Shown piece after piece: positions 22,861 through 34,400 of a stretch of 64,000 bases of DNA. Location of the stretch: positions 744,001 to 808,000 of the forward strand of contig JARUPY010000538.1 of NCBI GenBank assembly GCA_029817715.1. The letters are read 5' to 3'. The DNA is from Melastoma dodecandrum (Eukaryota > Streptophyta > Magnoliopsida > Myrtales > Melastomataceae). The notes under the pieces were generated by a model that was not told where the DNA came from, ran no database searches, and was given only the letters and a program-made list of their open reading frames with translations. A program made the translations under genes and the position numbers. Every line of letters begins with the position of its first letter. The stretch's first letter is position 1.

Positions 22861-22984
22861 TTTCATATTTGTTGCTTATGCTCTCTGATCCGTGGCTCTG
22901 TTCTTGACAGCGTTCTTGCTTGGCTGGAAGGATCGGAGTTCATGACTATGGAGCAGTTGGCTATGTTAATGTGTGCACTTATGT

Positions 22985-24278
22985 GCCAGGACACTTTATT
23001 GTATTTGTGGATAAATTATTAATAAAGACGTGTATTATTTTACTTTTCTGCACGTAAAATTATTAATGATAAAGTCACACAGATTAATGAGTATATTAAT
23101 ATGAAATAGTCCAATGATCGGATAGATGTTTAAAGGGGACATGGACATGTAGATCATCGCTAAGTATAACTGAGTCCAAGATAGACCGAGTGATAGTGTA
23201 TCCAAGTTATACTTAGGGGTATCCTGAGATTAGGGATATTGGACACGACCCGTTTAAGAGGATACCACATATTGTTAATCCTCTTTATAAAAGAGTGCAA
23301 CTGATCTTTTGACTTGAGACATTCATTTATTCTATGCGTGGAGTTTGCGCACTTTGACGTCGTTAAAAGCAGTCTTTAACCGGATTGTGAGTAATACGAT
23401 TGTTTGGTGTGTGACAAAGCGTAGAGAGAACAGTGTTGAGTCAATATAAGATTCATCGCTCTCTTGGATTAGAGAGTTGACATCTAGGCCACTTGATAGA
23501 GATATAAGTGACTCTAAAATCCATGGTCATATGAGGAATGTTTTACATTCAAGTGAGTATATTATATCTTGGTAATCAAGTAAAACAATTAATTTGGTGA
23601 TGATGTATTTTGCGCCGAATTAATTGAGATGTCGGTTAGATGAAGAGATTGAATTACAGAGTAATCGGTTCATAGTGGTATATGATTTGCAATCATTATC
23701 CTAACTCGTTGGGTAACTAAAAACTATTTCTAGACGGTTACCTTAGTTTGTGTATTGATTTACACTGTCTTCGTGTATAGGACCTAGATGGCGCACGCAT
23801 AGCACATCGACACGAACATTATATTATTGATTATTTAGTGGATAATAAATTAATCATTTTAATATTTCAGAATTAGAATTAATTGGATTATTAATATATT
23901 CTGAAATATTGGAAGCAAAGATAAATAAATAGACCAAGATCGAATATGGATTTATTCGGATATGTTTCTATTAAATAAAGGATATGAGATAAATATTTGA
24001 TATTTATTTATATTTTATATACTAGCTATTTTATTTGAAAAAAAATCAATTTTGATTAAATTATTATAATCCACGTGCGTGTCTATTTTAAAACTAATAT
24101 TTGTTACTTATTTTCATATTATATTAATAGAGATTTTCGAAGAAAAGAAAATGAGAATCAAGCATCGTTTTAATTCCGTAGACGTTACTTTTTGTTTTGG
24201 AAAGCAATTTATTATACAAATAAAACGAAAGGGAGAAAATCAGTCGGTCAGATTAAAAATAGATTGGGGACAGACATA
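22985..24278. repeat. Dispersed repeat, copy A (probable retrotransposon-derived)
   Basis: Shares a long series of words in the same order with 38270-38990: AAATTATTAATAAA, ACATGGACAT-TAGATCA, ACACGACCCGTT, GACTTGAGACATT, TTATTC-ATGCGTG, AGATGAAGAGATTGAATTACA and ATCGACACGAA. It is non-coding throughout. Class is unknown; a non-autonomous LTR element or its leader is plausible. It lies directly after the RCE1 fragment. Confidence 0.7.
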
Positions 24279-24698
24279 GGTTTTGTCGATCCAAGAGACT
24301 AGCACCTGAGGGATAGTCGAGAAGTTCGTGATCGCGTGCGCGTGGATACCGCTAGAGGAGTCACATGTGGGGCTCTTGATTTCGCGACTCTGTTTTGGGT
24401 TTACCAGAATTTCGATGAACGTTTTCGGGTAAGGTTAATTTCGTTATTTATTCAAAAATATTTTATATGTAAAAAAAGGTGTGTAGAGAGGTTTTGCTTC
24501 CGAAAGGTTTTGTCGATCCAAGAGACTAGCACCTGAGGGATAGTCGAGAAGTTCGTGATCGCGTGCGCGTGGATACCGCTAGAGGAGTCACACGTGAGGC
24601 TCTTGATTTCGCAACTCTGTTTTGGGTTTACCGGAATTTCGATGTACATTTTCGAGTAAGGTTAATTTCGTTATTTATTCAAAAATATTTTATACGTA
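24279..24698. repeat. 193-bp unit duplicated in tandem with a 34-bp spacer
   Basis: Copies at 24279-24471 and 24506-24698 both begin GGTTTTGTCGATCCAAGAGA and run colinearly to TTTTATA-GTA, with only about eight differences. They form the 3' part of dispersed repeat copy A. The duplication is much younger than the divergence between copies A and B. Confidence 0.9.
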
Positions 24699-25870
24699 CC
24701 AAAATCTGATAATTTGGGCATAAAAACCTAATTTTATTGCTCCCGCTGTGCCTGAAATCTAACGGGCTGAATTTCAAATTCTTGATAGGTCCGAAGCTAA
24801 GGCATGGCATGTTCAATGAGGTGTCGCCTAAAGAAAACAAAGTCGATGAGTTGCTTTCCTCCGGGGATGGGTTGAAACATGGAGTAACATTTGCTGGATG
24901 AGTTGATCACGTCCTCTAAGTAGGATATCTATCGCTCTTCCGTCGATTCAAGTCAAATTTCGGTGTTTCGGTCATGGTAGTAGATTTCAATGCATTCTGT
25001 ATCAAGTGGATGAACCAGAATTCAAGCTACAACAAGGGAAGAAATCCACTAAGGGGGCTAGCAAGGCCCAAAACAGAGAGGGAGCTTGAGGAGTTTCTCG
25101 ATGTCTTTCAGCCTTGGAAATCATGCGTACAGCATCTAACCAGTGAACCAAAGATGTTTCCGTTTCTGGACAGATAGAGTGAAACTCTCGCTAAGTGAGG
25201 AACTCAAAAAGGCTGTCCGAAGATAACCGGATTGAAGGATAACTACAACCAAATCAGTTTAACTCGACACGCGTATGGTCTGCACTATATTTATTATGGG
25301 GATAAAGAGAAATCGTCCACCAAACACGTCTCTCATTACTCGCTCCAATTTAAGTATAAGTCGCAAAAGTGGTCGAATATTTTTATGCCACTGGAGACTA
25401 TGACAAAAAAAAAAAAAGAAGCAGTAGACTTCTGAATTTGTATAGGGTTTACCTTTTGTCATATGTCGCGAGCACCCTTTGGTCATTCCTTTACTTCAAT
25501 AATACCTTTTCATGATTCATGAGCAGACCGCAGTTAGTAGGACATTGAACCATTCCAATAATACGAAGGCGTACCAGCAATAGTTTTCCACCAGAAGGAG
25601 ACAAACAAAGGGACTCGACGTCTTAAAATAACCATCCCCTCCCCCCCTTAATTTCCAGTACCAAACAAATTTTGCTTTTGTCTGGAACGTCGTTACACGA
25701 TAACACGTCATATCATAATCATCATCAAAGACTCTTACTAAAGACAGATAGCTAGAGACACCGGCCACGTAAAATTAGAAACAAAAAGAAAGATAGAAAA
25801 GACCCAACATTTTTTTTTTAAAACAAAAAAACGAAAAAGTGGTCAAATTGGAAACGACAAACCCGTTTGA
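24699..25870. other. Gene-free region 3' of the GRAS gene
   Basis: No gene recognised. A plus-strand open stretch at 24974-25177 has no family signature. The part next to 25909 is likely 3' UTR of the minus-strand GRAS gene. Confidence 0.45.
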
Positions 25871-25908
25871 CTACTTACCACCACCCCCACCAGCGTCGCT
25901 CGGACACG

Positions 25909-27564
25909 TCAGAACCTCCAAGCCGACGTGGCGACGAGGGGCCTGTCGCGCCAGCACAGCACGAGCTCCCCCTGTCGCTTCGCCACGTGGAAACCCCTCA
26001 CCTGCACCTTCCCCAGCAGCATCTCCGCCTGGAAGTCCGCGAACTGGCTCATCCTCACCCCCCTCAGCCCCGCCCCGTGGAACACCTCCCTCCACGGCGG
26101 CACCGCCCTCCTCCCCGCCCACTCCACGGCGGCCGCTATCCTCGGCTGCATCAGACACCCCTCGATCTTCCATGCCCAGTCGTTGCCGTCCTCTCCGCAG
26201 CCGACTGCTGCATCGATGGACTCGAACAGGGTCGCGTAGTACTCTAGGCAGTTCTCGAAGTTGGTCCTGAATGAGGCTGCACCCACGCCCTGGGTGCCCA
26301 CCCATGGTTCGCTGTCCACGAAGACAACCGCCGTGGGCGACACCCTCCTCACATCGTTCATGAACCTCACGATGTTGTTGCACGAGCCGAGGCGCCCGAA
26401 TATGGTGGGGGACAGGTGGATGGCGATGACTTCGCCGTCCATGAACTTGATCGCCTTGAAAGAGGTCATCTCAAAGGTCTGGACCAGGACAAAGTCAATC
26501 GAGACTCGGACCTTCACTTCGTTCGCATACTGGGTCAGGTTTTCTTTGATCAACCTCGCCTCCACTGCATATTCCTCAGTCACGACGGCCGTGACACGGA
26601 CGAATGGCATGGGGAACTTGCAGGCCTCCGATCTCTCCGAGATTTCCTTAAGAAAAGAGGCATACTGGCCCCCAAAACCGATGTCGAAATCAATGACGTG
26701 GAAGATCCCTGTCCACCCAGTAGGCAGCCCATCGATCGACTCGAGGAGGGCCTGGTTCGTAGTGAAATGAGTGAACATCGCCACAGGGGAAATACCGGAG
26801 AAGGCCTTGTACGCGCGGATGTTTTGGACAATCTCTGCCCACGAGGAGAACCGAGCTGGATTGGGTCGATTCAGAGGGGGAGCCAAGAGGAGGGAGTTGA
26901 GTGCCTCCTGGAAGTAGAAGGCGGCCCGGTGAACCGGTTTCCCGGACAACGGAGACCTGAGACTTTGATTGAGCCGTGCCAATATCGCCTGAGCACGCTG
27001 GACGTCGTTTGAGTCGATGCAGTCGGAAACCCGAATCAGGTCCTCGAGGACCTCAAAGCCTCCGCTGCTTAAGCCGCCATCGGCTTCCCCATACCCGCCA
27101 CCACCTGCCCCGGTGTAATGGTGTGACGTCAGCGGCGGATGCGGGAAGCCCTGAGCAGAGTAAACCTCAAAATCTGGGGGGACCACGAGGTGACCCTGCT
27201 CGTAAATACTGTGGGGGGCGGGAGGAGGGTTTCTGAAATCGGTAGAGTCGACAGAAGCCGACTTGACCAGAACAGGGTTGGGTTGGTCGTCGTTGAAGCC
27301 GATGTCGTTCATAATGGAATCCCAATCGAGGCCGGGAAGGAGGGGGTCGTCCAAGTGGGCGGGGGCGGTGGAGGTATCATCGGGGGCGGTAACAGGGTGG
27401 GGGAGAGGGGGAGGGGGAGGAAGGGGATTGTCGGAGGAGGAGGAGAGGGGGCTGCGGAGGTCGAGGACGGAGGTGGGCTCGTAGCAGAAGGAGGCGGAGG
27501 AGGGGGGCTTGATGAGCTGGGGGTGTTGTTGTTGGATTACGCTGTTAGTATTGGGGACTCTCAT
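25909..27564 (-). CDS. SCL15: GRAS transcription regulator, SCL15/HAM4 type
   Basis: Single exon of 551 codons from ATG 27564. The N-terminal 170 residues are Pro/Ser/Gly-rich and carry LDWDSIMNDIGF, a short conserved motif of HAM-type GRAS proteins. The GRAS domain runs from about 170 to the end: first Leu-rich region EVLEDLIRVSDCIDSNDVQR, VHIID-type motif FHVIDFDIGFGGQ (288-300), then FVDSEPW, FADFQAEMLLGKVQVRGFHV and the C-terminal SAW ending LVATSAWRF. The alignment with Arabidopsis SCL15 (HAM4) is close throughout. HAM proteins act in the nucleus to keep meristem cells undifferentiated, with WUS/WOX partners; SCL15 has also been tied to repression of seed genes. The mRNA contains a miR171-complementary site. 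Confidence 0.93.
   Translation of the reverse strand: MRVPNTNSVIQQQHPQLIKPPSSASFCYEPTSVLDLRSPLSSSSDNPLPPPPPLPHPVTAPDDTSTAPAHLDDPLLPGLDWDSIMNDIGFNDDQPNPVLVKSASVDSTDFRNPPPAPHSIYEQGHLVVPPDFEVYSAQGFPHPPLTSHHYTGAGGGGYGEADGGLSSGGFEVLEDLIRVSDCIDSNDVQRAQAILARLNQSLRSPLSGKPVHRAAFYFQEALNSLLLAPPLNRPNPARFSSWAEIVQNIRAYKAFSGISPVAMFTHFTTNQALLESIDGLPTGWTGIFHVIDFDIGFGGQYASFLKEISERSEACKFPMPFVRVTAVVTEEYAVEARLIKENLTQYANEVKVRVSIDFVLVQTFEMTSFKAIKFMDGEVIAIHLSPTIFGRLGSCNNIVRFMNDVRRVSPTAVVFVDSEPWVGTQGVGAASFRTNFENCLEYYATLFESIDAAVGCGEDGNDWAWKIEGCLMQPRIAAAVEWAGRRAVPPWREVFHGAGLRGVRMSQFADFQAEMLLGKVQVRGFHVAKRQGELVLCWRDRPLVATSAWRF
26966..26986 (+). promoter_or_regulatory. miR171 target site in the SCL15/HAM4 mRNA
   Basis: The plus strand at 26966-26986, antisense to the GRAS mRNA, contains TTGAGCCGTGCCAATATC preceded by TGA. 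As far as I recall this equals the common miR171 variant with no mismatch. In the protein it encodes ILARLNQ, the site cut by miR171 in other HAM genes. The match implies post-transcriptional control of this gene. Confidence 0.85.
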
Positions 27565-27687
27565 CGCTTCCTTTTTTTATTTTCTTGGTCTCTCTGTTTT
27601 GAAAGTGGGTGGGGATTGTGGGGAATGAATGAATGGGAAGAAGAAGAAGGAGAAGAAGGGGAGGTTGAAGCGGAGTGAGTTGGGCCG

Positions 27688-27693
27688 TTTATA
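27688..27693 (-). promoter_or_regulatory. TATA box of the SCL15-like gene
   Basis: TATAAA on the minus strand (context CCCCTATAAACGG), 124 bp upstream of the ATG. The intervening leader is CT-rich on the coding strand, common in plant 5' UTRs. Confidence 0.55.
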
Positions 27694-27736
27694 GGGGCTG
27701 CCTGCACATACTAATAATAATAATATTAAGTGTTGG

Positions 27737-27835
27737 GTGGGGGGGGGGGGGGGGGGGGGGTGGGGGGGGGTGGGGGGGGGGGAGGGGGGGGGTGGGGGGG
27801 GGGGGGGGGGGGGGGGTGGGGGGGGGGGGGGGGGG
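27737..27835. repeat. Long G-tract, about 100 bp
   Basis: Nearly pure G broken only by occasional T or A, just upstream of the SCL15 TATA box. It can form stacked G-quadruplexes on the plus strand. Exact length is unreliable in any assembly. Confidence 0.85.
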
Positions 27836-28227
27836 TTTCAAGTGGATGGGGCCCATTTCTGATGAAGATAAAGGAGACGATGATGAAAGACAGACAACAT
27901 GAACGACAAGTGTCAGTGTGTCGTCTTGTCCTTGTCCGAGTCTTGTAGCTGAAGCCACCCCCCAATGTCTGTCTCCCTTTTAAATAATAATAAAAACAGG
28001 CTCCCTTCGGATGGATGTGCGGAGGGAATGAAAAATTTTAAAAACTCGTTTTTCCTTTTTCCTTTTCCTTTTCCTTTTTTTTTAAAAAAAATACATACTT
28101 AATAAAATAACGTTAACTATTTTTCAAGTATCCAATCCCGAATAGATGTATCGTGACATTATTATCAAAATAAGTAATCCCATTCAAGCCCGGTACGTTC
28201 TTATGCGATTCATAAAAGAATTAATTA

Positions 28228-28449
28228 TTAACTAAACATATAGGAGTGGATCTTTGGATCGGGTAGTCCTTTCATAACTAGAAACACCCTCAATGAAATT
28301 AGGGGCATAAAGGTCGTTACAAAATTAAGTGCGTGTAAGAAGTGATTTATGGTGTTATTTCCTTGCGTTTTTATACTAAGATAGATATTTTGCAATTTTT
28401 GTTCCTTTGATATCTCGAGCGGATATAAATTGGTAAGACAATGCCACAT
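28228..28449 (-). pseudogene. Relic of copia-type gag (UBN2-like)
   Basis: The 73-residue minus-strand frame reads LTNLYPLEISKEQKLQNIYL, SIKTQGNNTINHFLHAL and LVMKGLPD. This follows the pattern of copia gag: load-and-count helix, SI-xx-YL-x-K, and a closing GLP. No pol sequence is present nearby. It is a small fragment, identified by pattern only. Confidence 0.45.
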
Positions 28450-31400
28450 TTAAATAGAAAACAAATTAAAATATGAAGAAGGTCAATTATTGAAAAAATA
28501 TAAACAGTGTAGAATTTAATATTATAATACGATTGTGTGTTTAGTTTTTTTTTTAAAGCGTATTACGAAATATATAATAACTTATGTCTTTCGTATCTAT
28601 CCCGAAATTTAAAACACTTTAAAATACTTAAAATTAGACATTTATTCTTACTTCCTCTTATACGACAAATTTTATCAAATATATCCTAAAATTTGACATT
28701 TTTATCATATTATATAGAAAAAATAGTTACAATTAAAACTTTGGAAAATTTTTAAAGATAAAAAATTTCTTGAAAGTAAGGCGAGATAAATGAGTTGAAT
28801 GCTCTCTGGTCATCGGAGGGAGGGAGGGGGCGGGGGTGAGTTTTTCTTCGTTGGCGATACTTTGGAAGACGATGAAGTTATAACCAACCCGACAAGGAAA
28901 AGAAAGTCATTGGTGTCAAATTGTGGGCGATTCCCTCAACTTTTTGGCCTTCACATAATAATGAAAATAATACTAACTCTCTAAGAAATAAACTTTCTTT
29001 CTCTCTCTTTATAATAAACTTACTCGGATTATATCGTTTAATTTCCGGTAGTAATAAACAAAAGGTGAGAATGAATCCTCATCCTTTAATTTATAACTTA
29101 TATAAAAAAAAGGTGAGAACGAATGGAAAGCTGACCCTTGTTGTTGCTCAAATCCGAAGTAATTGGGGGGTGGGGCTTGATTGGGAAGAAACATAGGCGG
29201 AGGGCCCGAGGAGGGGATCCTTTTCTTTATTGGTCTTGTTATCGAGAACTTAGGGCAACGGTTAAAGAGATACAAATAATAAATTTTAAAATAAGAAAAA
29301 CACTAATTAAAATACAATGGCTTTTTATATTCTTGTAATAAAGTCAGGGCAATTAATAAGGCCTAAGAGGATTTGGCCGATGTGATGAAATGGAGGTGGG
29401 AAATTTTAATAGGATTTTCACGTACGTGTTCTTTTCCTTTTTATGTTTGGGATGTCATTAGTAGTTGGATCTTTTATAAATGGATTTTGATAGACCTACT
29501 CTACAGGATCATTATATGCCTGGTGTGTTATAGTTTTTTATTATCTTGATATAAATTTATTAAATTACTTTGAAACTTTTAATGTTACTATATTTTAACA
29601 TATTTAAGGGGTGCTCCTCTTAGGCACATTGACAAGAAAACCCTTTAATAAATTCAACATTTGTTAAATTCGAAATATTTATTGAATTGATTTGAAACTA
29701 TGGTTTTTGTAATAAATACATAAATGTATATTAAAACAAGGAAGTGTTCGATCAACTTAAACACACTCTACTTGAACTATTTATATAATGTAGGTAGGGT
29801 TTCCTCTGGAATTACCTCTTTAATCATGGGGTCAATGAGAGATCACCGATTCGGGAATTGGTGAAACAAAATTTCTTGACCTCTAGGCCTTGGATTAGTT
29901 TAAGGAGGCATTTCACTCTACATAAACGGTGCCCAGAATATATCCTGGTAGATACTTTCAATTAAAGTTAATTTGTTGATTATGTCTTTTGTGTTTGGAT
30001 TCTTCTCGATATAGTTTTAGGGCATCACTTTCAGAATATTAAATGAAAATTCTTCTCAAAGCATATTTTACTGAACTAAACAAAACCATTCCCACATCGA
30101 TCCCAATGCCCGATCGATCCAAAATAACCTACGTTTTCGTAGAATGAGTGTTCATTCAAAACATTACAATTCATGGACTCATAAAACGTAATTTTAACAA
30201 TTCGAATAGTATCAATTTTAACGTATCGCAGCAAATTAGAAAGCTGCAGGAAAAAAAAGAGACTGTAGGCCAAAACCCAAATTCTTAAAGATAATTGATT
30301 ACGTAAGAACAGAACATGGTCAAAGAACCCTTAATGAAAAGAGAGCATATGTAATTAATTTCATAAGCAATCATTTTGATGATTTCACGAGCTTAATTTC
30401 AGAAGGCATCATTCACAAGTTGATTAAAATGATGCAATGATTGAGAATAAAACATGGTTGAATGTCGATTTCGCCTTTGTTTTTTTCCTTTCTGACAAGT
30501 ATTTTTTTTTTTAATGAAAGCCAAAAAGGAAGGAGTTGGGGTGTGCGGCCCTTATTTTATTTACCCAGCGCGTAAAAATCACGCCCACGTAGGCAAAAGA
30601 AAGGGTGCTACGGGAAAAAGTTAACACCTTTATTTTCTTTTCCACGCCCACCAATAGCAGCAGCACTAGGGAATATGTTCCGTTTCCGCTAGGGGATTGG
30701 GGGTTTGGGGGGGTTCGCAATTATATATACATATTTATATGGACTTTGATTTCAACTATGGGATTCAATTGTAACCGTCCGTTTCTTTCCTCTTTACCAA
30801 AATCCATTTTAGTTTAACTACGATTTGGTCGGAATTGAACTATAACGCATTATACACAAATCCGAGACCCTAGTGTATATGAGTATATAATCACCATGTC
30901 ATTGTTGATAGTGGGGATATTTCAACTGTTTTTTTACGTGTGATAAATAGAAACACACACTCCGACAACACGGGATGGCCGGCTGATGGCTCAGAATAAT
31001 GTCATGGAGCCGTGGAGCATCTTTACCAAACTTCCTTTTTTCTTTTTTGGAGTCTTGGCGTTTGGTTGGGGGGAGGTAAAACACGTCGAATTTCCTAATA
31101 TAATTCATCGTCCGAGAGATGCACCCGCATCGTTACTTTTGGTTTAATGCACGTTTGTTTGGTAATTCTACCATTTATTAATCGGATCCTCCTAATTTTT
31201 CGATGGGAAAGTTTTGATATATATGTATTTAATACTTTGATTTTATAAAACCGATCTTATTTCATTTTAATTCAAAGTTTTTTTTTACGACCCAATGAAT
31301 CCCCCATGTGTATCTTCTTGCCATACACCTATGTTTATTTCAGAAAAAGAAAGCGATGTCATCATCAATTCATGCAGTAATTAGTTACGTAGATACATAC

Positions 31401-34400
31401 TTTTAAGGGAGTAGGAAAGTATGACATACTTTTATGAGAAAGAAAACGCATGGTCGACTACGCAATATATAAAGATGGTTTATTCATTTCGAATGGGTGC
31501 ATTGCTTTATTAGCTTTTGCGTGATACGGGCCAAAACCATATCTTTTTGGGGTCTTACCGAGAAAATTGCACTTTCTAGTCATCCCTAACCCCCCCTTTG
31601 TCCACTTAAAAAAAAAACTAAATCCGCTTAAGAGAATCCAATGTGCGTACATTACAACTTCTTTAACTAATTAAGCGTGGAACTCCAGAGGGCGGGCTTT
31701 AGAATGTTCTTACCAAGGTAGTCCTAGAGTCAGTCAAGGATTATGCGAAACCCTAACGTTTACGTCGCGGTCTCTCCTGTGTGTGCTTTCAGGGGAGAAC
31801 GTAGATAGAGACGATTTCTGAGCATCTAGTGAACGTTCTAACAATCACCACAGACACGCATGCGGAATCAAGCTATGGTAATAACCACTGAGATCCTGTT
31901 CTTATCATGGCAAATGATTGATTGACCAACAGAGTGTTGACCAACTGTTGTGTGACATTTCAACGTGGCATGTGTATAGACATCCAACCCAACCACCGAT
32001 AACCGTTCACAATTAATTAAGGAGATTTCGCAATTTGCAATCGGTCAGGACCGAGGAGTATATATTTTATGAAACTACAAAAAATACGGTCGCCTATTTT
32101 GCGGGGGAGATTGGTGCAACCACCGAAAATTCATGTCAAAGATAAGTCACATGGCATCCAAGTAGCCGAAAAAGTTCCCCCAGTGTAGGTTTTAATCTCT
32201 TTAATTATTGGTGTCCAATGGATCGGGACGAACACGTAAATATTCCAAGCAGACACTCCCCCCCACCCTTCCGGTCAAAATTTTTTATAAAGAAAATTAA
32301 CCCAAAAATCAAAGTTCCTTTGGAATATTACGGGGCTGCGAATCTATAAGAAGAAAAAAAAAGATAAGGTAAACAAATTTTAATAGTAATTCGCCTCCTT
32401 AAGACTTTTGCATCGAAACCATGTGTTTAATTATGATTGGGATAGTTCTAAACAATGCGTGGCTAAAGTTGGATGAACATAGGCCAGTTCTGTATCCATC
32501 CACTCAGCGGACGAGTTTCGTCACGTCGTTGGGAATAGAAATGATTTTATTCCACCTTGTGGTGGTGGGGAATGGGAATATAATATCGCGTCATAAGCTT
32601 AGGTATTAAGGCTTCTGGATATTAAGTAAAAGGAGAGAAAATGGGGGCGGACACCGCTGTGTGAGAGAGGAGGGAATTTGAAATTGAGTCTGGAATGAGT
32701 TATGTCGACAGGGATGGAAACTTCTACGTTACAAAAGATGTTACAGGAGAAAGAAGAAGACGACTTTTGAGATGAGGTGATTTAGATTAGATAGTGTTTC
32801 TGAGATTCCCAAATTTGTTGCTTCCACTGACCGAAAAGAGAAAAGAAAAACAAAGGAAAAGCTCTCCCTTTCATCGATCCCATCTCAATTCTTCACGAAG
32901 AACGAGATCATCCATCCACCTCCCAGAAATGTAAAAGAAGGAAAGAAAGGCGAAATTGTAAGAAAGATGAATAGGTAAAAAGTCGTAATAATTAAAGTGG
33001 GGTTGCTTTCTAGAGGCAGGAGTTGGACTCGTGTGCTATGTTTGCGTTTTTCCTCCATGAATTAAAAAGAAAAAAGCAAAAAGTTTATCATTCCAGACTT
33101 TTAAGTAATTTAAATATGAAATGAAATAACTCGAAAACTTCCCAACTTTCCCCCCATCCCTCTTGAAATCCTACGAGCAAAATTAATGTTACTTATAAAA
33201 AAAAGGAAAAAAAAAGGATGTCTTAATCTACTCAGTGAATAGAGATTTGTTAGAATGCACTAAAGAGTCTTCACTGACTTTAATCTAAAAAACAAACACT
33301 CGCCGGATCACACAATTTATCGTCCCATTTATAGAGTGGTTTAGAAAATTCTAGGATGCAAAAGTGACTGAAAGTAGTAATAAGTCATGAAAAGGGTTTT
33401 TAGCTCAAGTCCCAACTTCCAGCCGCTCCATCTTCTTTCCGAAGTCGGCTTCCTCCTCGGTTTTCCTAAATTGACCGGGACAACATGGCGCACAAAACCA
33501 AATTCTCGGTGCATCGTTCAACGTAGGGTTCTCTCGAATTTCGATCAGGTCGACGCCGATTGTGATTGCAGCATCACTATGAACCGTAACTTTGATTTCC
33601 TTTCATTTTAAAAATAGATTTTAAATAAACCACTAGTTTATCGTGTGAAAACGAACCGAGCGGGCCAAAACATTTTTAGCTCCAGTTAAGCTCGACTCAA
33701 TTATAGGAAATTTGAGTTCGGCTCGCGAAACTTGAATACAGACCGAGCATAAATTCGGAATAATTTGAGCTCGGATAGAAATCACACGTAACTTGAAGTC
33801 GACTCGATACATCTGATGGAAAGCAAGACGCCATGAATCAGACAACACAATAAAGAATGACTGGATTAACCTAGGTTAAATGTCTTCGTGAAGGTCCAAA
33901 CATCTCAAAACACATGCAACATCTGAACACACATTTTGGTTAGGTTAAATGCAAGGAAACCTAAGTAGTGGTTGTATTGGCGAGGGGTGTAGCCTTAGGA
34001 GAGGACGTCGTCCGGCAAGGGGGTAGGATGGAATTCGTCCAGCCGATGGGGTGTAGGAGGAGAGGCAGTCCTATTAATATTTATTATATAATATTATACG
34101 GTTCGCTAGCTATCGAGCTATAAGTATTAATGCTCGAGTTCGATTAAAGTCAAGTTCAAACTGAACTTTGACCGAACCGGCTCTCCTGAGTGGATTAGTT
34201 GAATTTTATTCCTAAATAAAATTTATTTTCTAGGGGAACGCAAATGAATAATAATTTGAGTGAAATATAAGTATAATAGCAACGGCATATAAATACGTGA
34301 AGAATTGGGAAATCAAGAAAGTTGAGTACAATGGATATGTTTAGGACACGCTCATCAATGTATCATATTTCACATATTTAATGGACTCTATATTATTTTA

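Noticed and set aside
27263..27678. Gly-rich plus-strand open frames opposite the GRAS gene
   Set aside because: Complement of the Pro/Ser-rich N-terminal codons and CT-rich leader; no domain or start context supports a gene.
27675..27965. Poly-Gly and poly-Pro open frames over the G-tract
   Set aside because: Produced by homopolymer sequence only.
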